Notes: generated from the sequence alone by a model not told the origin. Positions 52,784-61,938 are shown, counted from the first letter of the stretch. The stretch is DNA of 64,000 nt from Gluconacetobacter sacchari (GCF_014174255.1 NZ_JABEQJ010000025.1:1-64000); one strand, 5' to 3'. Numbers and translations: made by a program.

Positions 52784-53860
52784 TCAACCGGCTGCCAGTT
52801 CAAGTTCCTTGGCGAGAACACGTACTAAATCACCCGCCGGCATGCGGCGGGCCAATGGTGCCCCCTGCCCTGCCCATTGGGCGCCATAATCTGCCCGACC
52901 GTTCACTTTTGCCGCAGCATTCAGGGCCTTCGCAAGATCGTACGCAACAGGATACGCCGGCACCTCATCAACGAGAATGTCGCGACTCAACTCGGTATAT
53001 CGGTTCGCCAGACAGCGCGCGGGGCGACCGGAAATGATCGATGTCATCACCGTGTGATATCCTGCACTGCCGGTGAGCGCGGCGCGGTAGGCGTCGTCGG
53101 CAAGGGATTCATCACAGGCGACAAAGGCCGTCCCCAATTGAGCGGCTGCGGCGCCCAGTTTCATGGCCGCCACGATTCCAGCCCCATCCATGATTCCTCC
53201 CGCCGCGATGACCGGAACCTTGACGTGCCTGACGAGCATCTGTGTCAGCGCGGCCGTACTCAGCAGGTCATCAGGTTCTGACGGATCAAATATCCCTCGA
53301 TGACCGCCGGCTTCGTATCCCTGCGCGATCACAGCGTGCACACCAGCCGCCACGGCAGTTTGCGCCTCCGAGAGATTCGTCACCGAGCACAGCAATAGGA
53401 CCCCGGCAGTACGCAGAGCCTGAATGGTATCCGCACCGGGCAAGCCGAAATGAAAGCTGACGACCCTGGGCCGGGCAGCAAGCAAAAGCCCTGAGATCTC
53501 CTCATCGACGACGAAGCTTCGATAAATCTCTCGCAGTGCGGAGGGCGGCACACCGCCCTCCGCTGTAAAATGCTCCCGGAAGCGTTCGATCCACTTTACT
53601 TCAATCTCTGGAGAGAGCGCCGATGACTTGTGACAGAAGACGTTCAGATTAAAAGGATATTTCGTTCGCTCCTTCAACTCGGCGATCATGCGTGCTGCCG
53701 CGTCAACATTCGATGCCCCCAATCCCAGGGCCCCCAATCCCCCGGCCTCCGACACGGCAGCCGCCAGTGCCGGCGAGGAAACACCAGCCATCGGCGCCTG
53801 GAAAATGGGCAACCGAATGCCGACCGCCGTCAGGAACGCCCTCCCCTGTGTTTCCGCCAT
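52784..53860 (-). CDS. Nitronate monooxygenase (class I)
   Basis: The 358-residue FMN enzyme is a TIM-barrel nitronate monooxygenase. Class I motifs are visible: the start FQAPMAGVSSPALAAAVSEAGGLG, VVSFHFGLP, the catalytic His187 in QGYEAGGHRG, and AAGGIMDG with GAAAAQLGTAF for FMN phosphate. Class I enzymes oxidise propionate-3-nitronate, the anion of the toxin 3-nitropropionate, to malonate semialdehyde with release of nitrite and nitrate. It is divergent from the nirBD fusion and carries a palindrome in its promoter region. Confidence 0.88.
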   Translation of the reverse strand: MAETQGRAFLTAVGIRLPIFQAPMAGVSSPALAAAVSEAGGLGALGLGASNVDAAARMIAELKERTKYPFNLNVFCHKSSALSPEIEVKWIERFREHFTAEGGVPPSALREIYRSFVVDEEISGLLLAARPRVVSFHFGLPGADTIQALRTAGVLLLCSVTNLSEAQTAVAAGVHAVIAQGYEAGGHRGIFDPSEPDDLLSTAALTQMLVRHVKVPVIAAGGIMDGAGIVAAMKLGAAAAQLGTAFVACDESLADDAYRAALTGSAGYHTVMTSIISGRPARCLANRYTELSRDILVDEVPAYPVAYDLAKALNAAAKVNGRADYGAQWAGQGAPLARRMPAGDLVRVLAKELELAAG

Positions 53861-53938
53861 GACATACTCCCGGATCGTCGAAATTCACCTTTGCAATCAG
53901 AATAAGCTATTATCAGCGGACAACCCCATCATTTTTTG

Positions 53939-53953
53939 AGATGTTGAACATCT
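53939..53953. promoter_or_regulatory. Palindromic operator, copy 2 (monooxygenase/nirBD intergenic region)
   Basis: AGATGTTGAACATCT has the same arms AGATGT/ACATCT and spacer length as the site at 51785. It lies 79 bases before the nitronate monooxygenase start in the 306-base gap to the divergent nirBD gene. Apart from this site the gap (53861-54166) shows no gene or clear hairpin. Confidence 0.6.
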
Positions 53954-54166
53954 GTAGATCAGACTTCAGATCCGGAGCTGCAATCGCATATACTGTCAAA
54001 ACATGCTGAATGGGTGGAAGATATTACCCCCTGCCGATGTTCCCGCAGCCTTCGGATACGTGAAGGCGTGTTTCGATCCCTCGGGGGGGTCTCGGGCACT
54101 GCAGCACACGTATGAAGCCGAGCGGTCATGCCGCATATGTCCCGCCAAAAATGAGGCTGTATCGCC

Positions 54167-57073
54167 ATGTCCGTGACTATGAACAAGAACTCCATCGTCA
54201 TCATTGGCAACGGCATGGTCGGCCATTACTGCGCCGAGCAGCTTGTCAGCCACGGACTGCATGACAGCCACCAGATCCACATCTTCGGCGCGGAACGGCA
54301 TCCCGCCTATGACCGCGTGCATCTGTCGGAATACATGACCGGACAGGACGCGCTGGCGCTGCGCCTGCACAAGGAAGGTTTCCACGACGCGCACGGCCTG
54401 GAGTTGCATCTGGACACATCCGTGCTGGCGATCGACCGCACGGCGCGCACCATCGAGACGTCGAAGGGCATTTTCGCGTACCAAACGCTGATCCTGGCCA
54501 CTGGGTCCTATCCGTTCGTGCCGCCGATCCCAGGCAATGACGGCACGGCAGGCTTGGTTTATCGCACGCTGGACGATCTGGACGCCATCCGCGCGGCATC
54601 GGATGGCGCTGCGCACGGCGTGGTCATCGGCGGCGGCCTGCTGGGGCTGGAGGCGGCGAACGCGCTGCGATCGCTGGGCCTGCAGACCGCCGTGGTGGAA
54701 TTCGCCCCTCGCCTGATGCCGGTGCAACTGGACCAGGACGGCGGAGCCGCCCTGCGCCGACGCATCGAATCCCTGGGCATCAGCGTGCTGACCGGCCATG
54801 CGACACGCGAGATCCTGCCGGGCGAAACCCGTCGCCATCGCCTGAACTTCGCCGACGGCACCCATCTGGAAACCGACCTGGTGGTGTTCTCCGCCGGCAT
54901 CCGCCCCAATGACCGGATCGGCCGCGCTGCCGGGCTGGCGGTGGGCACGCGCGGCGGCATCGCGGTCGACGATCATTGCCGCACGTCGGACCGCGACATT
55001 TTCGCGATCGGCGAGTGCGCCGCATGGAACGATGCGATCTTTGGCCTGGTCGCCCCGGGCTACACCATGGCGCGGACGGCCGCCGCCGTCATCGCGGGCG
55101 AGGACGCGGCCTTCACCGGGGCCGACATGTCCACCAAGCTGAAGCTGCTGGGCGTCGATGTCGGCTCGATCGGCGACGCGCACGGCGCCGAGCCGGGCAG
55201 TACCAGCTACCGTTTCATCGGCGAGGCCGAGGGGTCCTACCGCCGCCTGGTGCTGTCGGCCGACGGCAGCCGCGTCACCGGCGCGGTGCTGGTCGGCGAC
55301 AATGCCTATTACGACACCATCCTTCAGTATGTGCAGAACGCGATCAAGCCGCCCGCCGACCCGGCGGCGCTGATCCTGCCGCGTGGCGAGGAGGCGGACC
55401 TGCTGGGCGCGGACGCCCTGCCCGACACCGCCACGATCTGCTCCTGCCACAACGTTACCAAGGGCGCGGTCTGCGCCGCGATCGAGGGCGGCTGCACCGA
55501 CCTGGGCGCGCTGAAGGCCGAAACCAGGGCCAGCACCGGCTGCGGCGGCTGTACCGCGCTGCTGAAAAGCGTGTTCGAAACCGAACTGGCCGCGCGCGGC
55601 ATCGCGGTTGACAAAAGCCTGTGCGAGCATTTTTCGCACACACGGCAGGAATTGTATGCGCTGGTGCGCGTGCAGGACATCCGCACCTTCGAGGACCTGA
55701 TGGCCCGCCATGGCAATGGCGGCCTGGGCTGCGACATCTGCAAGCCGACGGTCGCGTCAGTCCTGGCCTCGGCCTGGAACAAGCCGATCACCGACCCGCG
55801 CTATATCCCGCTGCAGGACACGAACGACATGTTCATGGCCAACATGCAGAAGAACGGCACCTATTCGGTGGTGCCCCGCGTGGCGGGCGGCGAGATCGTG
55901 CCCGACAAGCTGATCGCGCTGGGCCAGGTCGCGAAGAAATATGCGCTGTATACCAAGATCACCGGTGGCCAACGGATCGACCTGTTCGGCGCGCAGTTGC
56001 ACCAGTTGCCCGATATCTGGTCCGAATTGATCGCGGCAGGGTTCGAAACCGGACAGGCCTACGGCAAATCGACCCGCACCGTGAAATCCTGCGTCGGCTC
56101 CACATGGTGTCGCTACGGCGTGCAGGACAGCGTGGCGCAGGCGCTGGACCTAGAGAACCGCTACAAGGGCCTGCGCGCACCGCACAAGCTGAAATTCGCC
56201 GTGTCGGGCTGCACCCGCGAATGCGCCGAGGCGCAGAGCAAGGATGTCGGCGTCATCGCCACCGAGAATGGCTGGAACCTGTATGTCTGCGGCAATGGTG
56301 GCATGCGCCCGCGCCACGCCGAACTGTTCGCCACCGACATCGATTCCGAAACCCTTCTGAAATATATCGACCGGTTCCTGATGTTCTACATCCGCACCGC
56401 CGACCGTTTGCAGCGCACCTCGGTCTGGCGCGAGAACCTGGAAGGCGGCCTGGAATACCTGCGCGATGTCATCATCAATGACAGCTTAGGCATCGGCGCT
56501 GAACTGGAGGCGCAGATGCAGACGGTGGTCGACAGCTATCACTGCGAATGGCGCGACGCGCTGACCGACCAGGAGAAGCTGAAGCGCTTCCGCACCTTCG
56601 TCAACGATGCCCGCCCCGATCCCGGCATCGCCACGGTGCCGGAACGCGAGCAGACCCGCCCGGCCGACAACCGGCCGACACCGACGCCGGCGGCAGGTCC
56701 GGCGGACTGGCAGGCGCTGTGCGACCAGGGCGACCTGGTCGCGCGCTCGGGCGTCGTCGCCTGGCATGACGGCGCGCAGGTGGCACTGTTCTACCTGCCG
56801 GCCGAAGGCGACGCGGGGGCACGGGTTTTCGCCCTCGACAACCATGATCCGTTTTCGAACGCCAATGTCATCGGGCGCGGCATCATGGGTGACCTGAAGG
56901 GCCGTCTCGTCGTCGCCTCACCGCTGTACAAACAGCATTTCCGGCTGGAAGACGGCGTGTGCCTGGAGGACCCAAGCAAGGTGCTGCGCGTATGGGACGC
57001 GCGGCTGAAGGACGGCAAGGTAGAAATTCGAACCCGCGCATGTCAGGCATCCCAGAACCTGATCCCGGCCTGA
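54167..57073 (+). CDS. nirB: NirB-NirD fusion, assimilatory NAD(P)H nitrite reductase
   Basis: The 968-residue protein reduces nitrite to ammonium in the cytoplasm. In order: FAD site IVIIGNGMVGHYCAEQL (about 9-25), NAD site VIGGGLLGLEAANAL, a BFD-type [2Fe-2S] domain (C-x-C at 425-427, later TGCGGC), and the sirohaem/[4Fe-4S] domain with CVGSTWC (about 641) and SGCTRECAEAQ (about 679). From about residue 845 it continues into a Rieske-fold NirD domain (ADWQALCDQGDLVARSGVVAW ... PLYKQHFRLEDGVCLEDP) lacking the Rieske Cys/His ligands, as is normal for NirD. NirB and NirD are often separate proteins; here they are one chain. No nitrate reductase gene is nearby. ATG 54179 is an alternative start. 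Confidence 0.93.
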   Translation: MSVTMNKNSIVIIGNGMVGHYCAEQLVSHGLHDSHQIHIFGAERHPAYDRVHLSEYMTGQDALALRLHKEGFHDAHGLELHLDTSVLAIDRTARTIETSKGIFAYQTLILATGSYPFVPPIPGNDGTAGLVYRTLDDLDAIRAASDGAAHGVVIGGGLLGLEAANALRSLGLQTAVVEFAPRLMPVQLDQDGGAALRRRIESLGISVLTGHATREILPGETRRHRLNFADGTHLETDLVVFSAGIRPNDRIGRAAGLAVGTRGGIAVDDHCRTSDRDIFAIGECAAWNDAIFGLVAPGYTMARTAAAVIAGEDAAFTGADMSTKLKLLGVDVGSIGDAHGAEPGSTSYRFIGEAEGSYRRLVLSADGSRVTGAVLVGDNAYYDTILQYVQNAIKPPADPAALILPRGEEADLLGADALPDTATICSCHNVTKGAVCAAIEGGCTDLGALKAETRASTGCGGCTALLKSVFETELAARGIAVDKSLCEHFSHTRQELYALVRVQDIRTFEDLMARHGNGGLGCDICKPTVASVLASAWNKPITDPRYIPLQDTNDMFMANMQKNGTYSVVPRVAGGEIVPDKLIALGQVAKKYALYTKITGGQRIDLFGAQLHQLPDIWSELIAAGFETGQAYGKSTRTVKSCVGSTWCRYGVQDSVAQALDLENRYKGLRAPHKLKFAVSGCTRECAEAQSKDVGVIATENGWNLYVCGNGGMRPRHAELFATDIDSETLLKYIDRFLMFYIRTADRLQRTSVWRENLEGGLEYLRDVIINDSLGIGAELEAQMQTVVDSYHCEWRDALTDQEKLKRFRTFVNDARPDPGIATVPEREQTRPADNRPTPTPAAGPADWQALCDQGDLVARSGVVAWHDGAQVALFYLPAEGDAGARVFALDNHDPFSNANVIGRGIMGDLKGRLVVASPLYKQHFRLEDGVCLEDPSKVLRVWDARLKDGKVEIRTRACQASQNLIPA

Positions 57074-57220
57074 GCATGGCGCCGCACGAGAGCCGCACGA
57101 TCAACGCTTGTCCCGGCGCCCCGCCAAACGTCGTACCGACAGAGTGCCGATCATGGACGTTAATCGACATGAGCGACCTTCTCGTCTTTTTCCTCTAAAA
57201 CATCCATGGATTCCTAGATT

Positions 57221-57610
57221 ATGCCGTTTCTCAACATCCACGTCGTCAAAGGCCGGAGCGAAGAACAGACGACGATTCTTCTCCAGACGATCCATGATGC
57301 AATGGTCGATGCTTTCAAGGTACCCGTGCGAGATCGTTATCAAATCTTGAATGAGCACGAATCGCGGCTTCTAATCATGGAAGACACCGGTTTGGGATTC
57401 GTTCGTTCGGATAAGCGGGTGCTCATTCATGTGACCACTCGCCCACGGCCCCAAGAGATGAAAGAACGCTTCTATGTGCTTCTGGTCGAAGGTCTTGGAC
57501 GACACTGCGGGATCAAGCCAGAAGACATCATGGTATCCTGCATCGAAAATAACGATTCCGACTGGAGCTTCGGATTAGGACGAGCACAATTTCTCGTCGG
57601 TGATTTATAA
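57221..57610 (+). CDS. Malonate semialdehyde decarboxylase (tautomerase superfamily)
   Basis: The 129-residue protein has the length of malonate semialdehyde decarboxylase (MSAD) and, numbering from Pro1 after Met removal, all residues I know as diagnostic: Pro1, Asp37 (PVRDRYQI), Arg73 and Arg75 (TTRPRP), Trp114, Phe116, Phe123 and Leu128 (DSDWSFGLGRAQFLVGDL). MSAD turns malonate semialdehyde into acetaldehyde and CO2 and is known from trans-1,3-dichloropropene degraders. It lies 147 bases after nirBD on the same strand, and the nitronate monooxygenase on the other side of nirBD can supply malonate semialdehyde. The ribosome-binding site is weak. Confidence 0.85.
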   Translation: MPFLNIHVVKGRSEEQTTILLQTIHDAMVDAFKVPVRDRYQILNEHESRLLIMEDTGLGFVRSDKRVLIHVTTRPRPQEMKERFYVLLVEGLGRHCGIKPEDIMVSCIENNDSDWSFGLGRAQFLVGDL

Positions 57611-57854
57611 AAAGAATTACGGAAGCGCTTCTTTTGAAGAAGCCCAACAAAAAAATAAATATTCTACATAAAATATTAGGGATGGCGGAACATGCCGAAG
57701 GGACCGATTCCGAGCCGCCAACTTCGGATCACGTATACACCGTGGATGCAGATAATTCGTGAAATCCTATCCTACCGTATTTCCTTGGAGAGAAAAATTC
57801 CTGTAATTTTGCGACCTCAATTATGTGATATTAATTCACGAAAATAGAATAAGC

Positions 57855-58826
57855 ATGAACCATCAGTCTATACTATACAAATATCTTGCAAGTGGCCGTC
57901 TATCGCTCGTTTCACTGACGCAGGCCCTGGTCGTTTCCGAGCAGCTCAGCTTTCACAAGGCAGGCGATATACTCGGTATCGCCCAGTCTGCCATCAGCAG
58001 CCGGGTCGCTTCGCTTGAGGACGCGATCGGCTTCCCCCTCTTTGAGCGGCAGCAAAGCGTCCGGCTGACGCCGCACGGGAGGATCTTTCTCGAATTCATC
58101 TCTGATGCCATCGATCTGCTTGGGAAATCTCTCGAAATCTCCGGCGCTCCGATCGAGATTCATCGCCCGGCAGTGCGTGTTGGTCTTCAATCCGCCGCCG
58201 CTGCTGGCCCGTTGGCGGCCATTCTGCGGCGGTTTGACGCCGCCCAGCCGGATATCGGCCTTACCCTCATGGAGACTGACGATAGCGACGTGCTGAAATG
58301 CGTGCGACGTCGAAAGCTGGATATTGCCTTCTTACCATGCCGGGCAATGACGGAGCGCCTCTCTCACGACGTTCTGGATGCTCTACCGCTTTGGGACGAG
58401 CAGGTGGTCGTGGCTCTGAACCAAGACGATCCCCTCGCGGCCAAATCGCGCCTGCATTGGAAGGATCTTGTCGATCGCGAGTTCCTGGTGCGATCTCATG
58501 GTATCGGGCCCCACCTGATGGATCTGGCTTTGCCATTGGTGAGACAGGCCGGCGAGCCCAGGCATATCGAGTACCTGCGCCTTGGACGGGATACGCTGCT
58601 GACCGAGGTGGTGCGCAGACGCGCGGTCGCGCTGACCACCGAGGCAACTCTCGGGATCACCCTTCCGGGCCTGACCTTTCGACCAATCGGCGAGATACCA
58701 GCCCTGGTTACCTTCTGCGCACTCTGGTCACGGCAAAACATCAACCCCTCTCTGAAGGGCCTGCTGAAAATCATCCGCGAGATGTCGGAAGCATATCGGA
58801 ACAATAAAGCTGATGGCACCATTTGA
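57855..58826 (+). CDS. LysR-family regulator
   Basis: The 323-residue protein has a LysR HTH (LSFHKAGDILGIAQSAISSRVASLEDAIG) and effector domain. The start at 57855 is the first ATG in a plausible place; the frame begins 30 bases earlier. It stands alone between the MSAD gene and the trb cluster, with its stop 17 bases from the convergent DUF2274 gene. LysR genes are often found at this end of trb clusters in alpha- and gammaproteobacterial conjugative elements, so it may belong to the element rather than to the catabolic genes. Confidence 0.88.
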   Translation: MNHQSILYKYLASGRLSLVSLTQALVVSEQLSFHKAGDILGIAQSAISSRVASLEDAIGFPLFERQQSVRLTPHGRIFLEFISDAIDLLGKSLEISGAPIEIHRPAVRVGLQSAAAAGPLAAILRRFDAAQPDIGLTLMETDDSDVLKCVRRRKLDIAFLPCRAMTERLSHDVLDALPLWDEQVVVALNQDDPLAAKSRLHWKDLVDREFLVRSHGIGPHLMDLALPLVRQAGEPRHIEYLRLGRDTLLTEVVRRRAVALTTEATLGITLPGLTFRPIGEIPALVTFCALWSRQNINPSLKGLLKIIREMSEAYRNNKADGTI

Positions 58827-58842
58827 TCGATCAGTGACCTGC

Positions 58843-59079
58843 TTAACAATCGGGCTTCCGCTGACGTTCTCGCTGGAAGACGCGATCTTCCAGCATGAAA
58901 TGCTGAATCATGCGGACGGCCAGATGGGCCTCGTCCACCCGCGCACCACCCGATCCTGATGCCGCTATGATATCGGCATACGCCTTCAAATCCCGAAAGA
59001 CCTGGGCCGGCAAATCAACAGTTAACTTCACCGGCTTCTCATCGGGCACGCTGGTAATCTTCAAGGTCACCATTGTCAT
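58843..59079 (-). CDS. DUF2274-family protein of trb clusters
   Basis: A 78-residue protein (VTLKITSVPDEKPVKLTVDLPAQVFRDL, ending RMIQHFMLEDRVFQRE) of the DUF2274 family, a short basic protein regularly encoded after trbI. The pattern suggests a ribbon-helix-helix-like or helical regulator, but function is not established. Its start overlaps the trbI stop by four bases. Confidence 0.8.
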   Translation of the reverse strand: MTMVTLKITSVPDEKPVKLTVDLPAQVFRDLKAYADIIAASGSGGARVDEAHLAVRMIQHFMLEDRVFQRERQRKPDC

Positions 59080-60251
59080 CTCTCCGTCTCATGCCGGGGT
59101 CTGAGCGCCAGGTCCCGATTCAGAACCACGGTGAACGGCAGCCCAGGCCGGTCGGTCAGGGTTGGCTGGACGTTCAGGCTGCGGTCGATCAGCCGGTTGC
59201 CGACCATGGAAAACCCGTTCGACACCCCGCTACGGATCGCCTGCATCAGATTGTTCTCGCCGAAGGACGTCCCGGCCTCAGAGCCCACGCTGAGCATGGT
59301 TGTGACCAAAGCCGCCTTGAACAGTTCGCCCCAGTGCCGGTCGATCTGATCGGACAGCCCGGCATGACCGATGGCATCGGCGCCCGGCAGGTTCTCCAGC
59401 ACGATCGACTTCCCGTCCGGGAAGATCAGCCGGGTCCAGATCACCAGCGTGCGATCCTGCCCAAAGGCGATCGCACTGCTGTATTGACCGACCAGCGTGC
59501 TGCCCTGGGGAATCAGCAGATAGCGCCCGGTCGGGCTGTCATAGACGTTCTGCGTCACATGGCCGGTAAGTTGTCCCGGCAGGCCGGAATTGACCGCCGT
59601 ATTGAGCGCGCCGGCGATGATCGTGCCCGCCTGGAGGATATAGGGCGAGGCCGGCCCCACGATCCGTTCCAAACTGACCATCCGGTGATCGACCGCATGC
59701 GCCAGAAAAGCGCGGTTGCCGGCCTGCGGGTCGGTGTCGCTCGGACGCAACGCATTTCCCGGTCCAGCCTCTGCCCCGACCATCGGAGCGGCAGTGCCAC
59801 CGCCCCGATCCCCCTGCCCGACCTGGACGAACAGCTTGCTGCCGATCGCAGCAATGATTTCCTGTTGGGCACGGCGCGCGTCGTCATTGCCGATGGCATC
59901 GAGCGGGATCGACTTGCCCTGCTGCTGCGCGTTGAGGATCGGCCGACCAAGATCGCCGGGCAGCGCCGGTCCCAGTTTCGGTACGCCGGCATAATCCTTC
60001 GGCAAGGCCTCCAGCCCTGCCGCGGCGAGCCGCGACGCATTGTCCTGATTTGCGGATGCCGAGGGTGCATGATGGCTGGCCTGCAGGGCGTAAACCAGCG
60101 CGAAGGCCACCGCGATCGCCCCTACCCCGCCCAGCGACCAGACGACGCGGCGGGAAAGCCGCACCACGCGCGGCCGATCGCCACGCAGGCGTAGGTCAGG
60201 CGGCGGCACGACCGGCTCCGGTCGTCCGTCGCTCGCCGGCTCGTCGCTCAT
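59076..60251 (-). CDS. trbI: Conjugal transfer protein TrbI (VirB10 family)
   Basis: The 391-residue protein has a short cytoplasmic start, one membrane segment (VWSLGGVGAIAVAFALVYAL, about 40-60), a Pro/Gln-rich periplasmic stretch, and the VirB10 domain with ILQAGTIIAGALNTAVNSGLPGQ, LIPQGSTLVGQY and the C-terminal NRDLALRP. VirB10/TrbI spans inner and outer membranes and forms the core channel with TrbG. The start at 60251 overlaps the trbG stop (ATGA). Confidence 0.95.
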   Translation of the reverse strand: MSDEPASDGRPEPVVPPPDLRLRGDRPRVVRLSRRVVWSLGGVGAIAVAFALVYALQASHHAPSASANQDNASRLAAAGLEALPKDYAGVPKLGPALPGDLGRPILNAQQQGKSIPLDAIGNDDARRAQQEIIAAIGSKLFVQVGQGDRGGGTAAPMVGAEAGPGNALRPSDTDPQAGNRAFLAHAVDHRMVSLERIVGPASPYILQAGTIIAGALNTAVNSGLPGQLTGHVTQNVYDSPTGRYLLIPQGSTLVGQYSSAIAFGQDRTLVIWTRLIFPDGKSIVLENLPGADAIGHAGLSDQIDRHWGELFKAALVTTMLSVGSEAGTSFGENNLMQAIRSGVSNGFSMVGNRLIDRSLNVQPTLTDRPGLPFTVVLNRDLALRPRHETER

Positions 60252-61255
60252 GACGGCCTCCCTTCGGTGCGAACAATGCGCACCCGCTGCTCGCCGGTCT
60301 TGTCGCCCAGCCGCAGTTCGGCGGCGGCAAACAGCCGGTCGACGATCATCCAGTTCTGCCGGACGCGATAGTTGACCAGCGCCGGATTGCCGTCCGGGCC
60401 CAGCACGAACAGCGGCGGCAGTTCGCCCTGTCCGATCCCTGACGGAAAGGCGATATAGACCTTGTCCCCGTCGTCGAAGGCGCGGAGCGGCTGCCAGGGT
60501 GGCACGCCGCCTTTGACGTCCTGGATCGCGTAGCGAAAATTGAGGTCGTTCAGGTTCAGTCCGGTATCGACCGGCGTTTCGTCGTCCGCCATGCTGTCCT
60601 GCCGATGCAAGGCGATCAAATCGTCCTCTGGATAGTCCCACGACACTGACGCCATATACGTTGCCGGCGTGGAGCGCAGTTCGGCGAGATAGGTTCGCCG
60701 GTCGGTGTTGACGATCAGATTGGTGACCAGATCCGGCCGCGTCGGCTTGACCAGGATATGGGCCCGCTTCGTCCCCCCTGTCCCGCTCTCGGTATCGCCG
60801 ATGATCCAGCGCACCGTGTCGCCGGCGGCCACCGGCCCGCTGCCGACCAGCTTCTCGCCGGGCTGGAGCATGATGTCGGTGATCTCGCCGGGCGCGGCAT
60901 AGACCTGATAGAGCGCGCCAGGAGAATAGGGATACACCTGCACGGCGTTGATGAATCCCGCCCGCGTCGGCTGGATACGGGCGGCCAGATTCGCCTGGGT
61001 CACCCGCGCGGCCGGATCGGCTGCCTCGGATGGCAGGGTGTACCGGAAAGACCGGTGCGACGGCAGCGGCTTCAACTGGCCGGGCAGCGGCAGCGGCTGC
61101 GGCACCGCGACCACCTGCACCGGCTTCGGCGGATCCGGCAGGCGCGTCGCGCGCACGGCGTCGTCATAGCGGATGGCGGGCGGGTGGTACTGTCCCGCAC
61201 AGGCCGACAGGGCGAGCAGCATCAGCGGCAGGGCGCGCATGACCGTGCGGATCAT
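60248..61255 (-). CDS. trbG: Conjugal transfer protein TrbG (VirB9 family)
   Basis: The 335-residue protein has a lipoprotein-type signal (MLLALSACAGQ, lipobox L-S-A-C), then the VirB9 fold with IQPTRAGFINAVQVYPYSPGALYQVY, LQPGEKLVGSGPVAAGDTVRW and the C-terminal RVRQNWMIVDRLFAAAELR. It forms the outer-membrane part of the transfer channel. It is coupled to trbF by an ATGA overlap. Confidence 0.94.
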   Translation of the reverse strand: MIRTVMRALPLMLLALSACAGQYHPPAIRYDDAVRATRLPDPPKPVQVVAVPQPLPLPGQLKPLPSHRSFRYTLPSEAADPAARVTQANLAARIQPTRAGFINAVQVYPYSPGALYQVYAAPGEITDIMLQPGEKLVGSGPVAAGDTVRWIIGDTESGTGGTKRAHILVKPTRPDLVTNLIVNTDRRTYLAELRSTPATYMASVSWDYPEDDLIALHRQDSMADDETPVDTGLNLNDLNFRYAIQDVKGGVPPWQPLRAFDDGDKVYIAFPSGIGQGELPPLFVLGPDGNPALVNYRVRQNWMIVDRLFAAAELRLGDKTGEQRVRIVRTEGRPS

Positions 61256-61938
61256 TGTCCGAGTTCCTTCGACCAGTTGATGGCGGAGACGTAGATGCCG
61301 AGCGGATTGCGGCGCAGCCGGTCGGCGTCATGCGGCGCGGCGATCAGCACCGAGAGGATGGCGGTCCAGCGTTCGGTGCCCGTGTAGGCGCCATCGCGGT
61401 AATGCCGCTCGGTCCAGGCGACGCGGAAGCTGCTGGGCGAGGCCCGAATAACCGAGGACACGTCCACCTCGACCTGCTCACGCCCGATGCGGGAAAACGG
61501 ACCGTTAAGCCGGGCCTCGTCATTCAACGCGGCCGCGCCGGAAGTGGTGGTGAAGTCGTAAGCGCGCAGCCAGTCCTGCCGGACCACCACCGGGTCGGAG
61601 GACAGGCCACGTAAGTCTTCGATGAAGCGCGCCAGATACCAGGCGATCTGCGGATCGGTGGGCGTATAGCCGGCCAGGGCCGGGGCCACGATTTGCGCTT
61701 CGCCCAATTTATCCACCTGCACCACCCAGGGGACGATGGTGCCCCGCGCAGATTGCCAGACCAGCGCGGACCCGAGTCCGACAGACAGGAGCAGCGAACC
61801 AAAGGCCATCAGTCGCCAGCTGCGGGCCTGGACGCGGGCGGAGCCAATGCGCTCGTCCCAGAGTTGCGCTGCCTTCTGATACGGCGTGACGGGCTCGGGC
61901 GTGGTCCCGTAGCGTGTTGTGGAGCGACGGAACATCAT
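61252..61938 (-). CDS. trbF: Conjugal transfer protein TrbF (VirB8 family)
   Basis: The 228-residue protein has a cytoplasmic N-terminus with NPYQKAAQLWDERIG-like PYQKAAQLWDERIG, one membrane segment (LMAFGSLLLSVGLGSALVW) and a periplasmic NTF2-like VirB8 domain containing VSSVIRASPSSFRVAWTER and ENPLG-like RRNPLGIYVSAINWSKEL. It is an inner-membrane assembly factor of the type IV secretion system. Confidence 0.94.
   Translation of the reverse strand: MMFRRSTTRYGTTPEPVTPYQKAAQLWDERIGSARVQARSWRLMAFGSLLLSVGLGSALVWQSARGTIVPWVVQVDKLGEAQIVAPALAGYTPTDPQIAWYLARFIEDLRGLSSDPVVVRQDWLRAYDFTTTSGAAALNDEARLNGPFSRIGREQVEVDVSSVIRASPSSFRVAWTERHYRDGAYTGTERWTAILSVLIAAPHDADRLRRNPLGIYVSAINWSKELGQ

Noticed and set aside
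53996-55711. 571-residue minus-strand open frame
   Set aside because: It lies antisense to the clearly real NirBD gene; its composition is that of a GC-rich shadow frame and no family motif is visible.
57221-57610. Calling this gene 4-oxalocrotonate tautomerase or chloroacrylate dehalogenase
   Set aside because: Those enzymes have subunits of about 62-75 residues or, for cis-CaaD, about 149; the 129-residue length and the Asp37/Arg73/Arg75/Trp114/Phe116/Phe123/Leu128 set fit MSAD.
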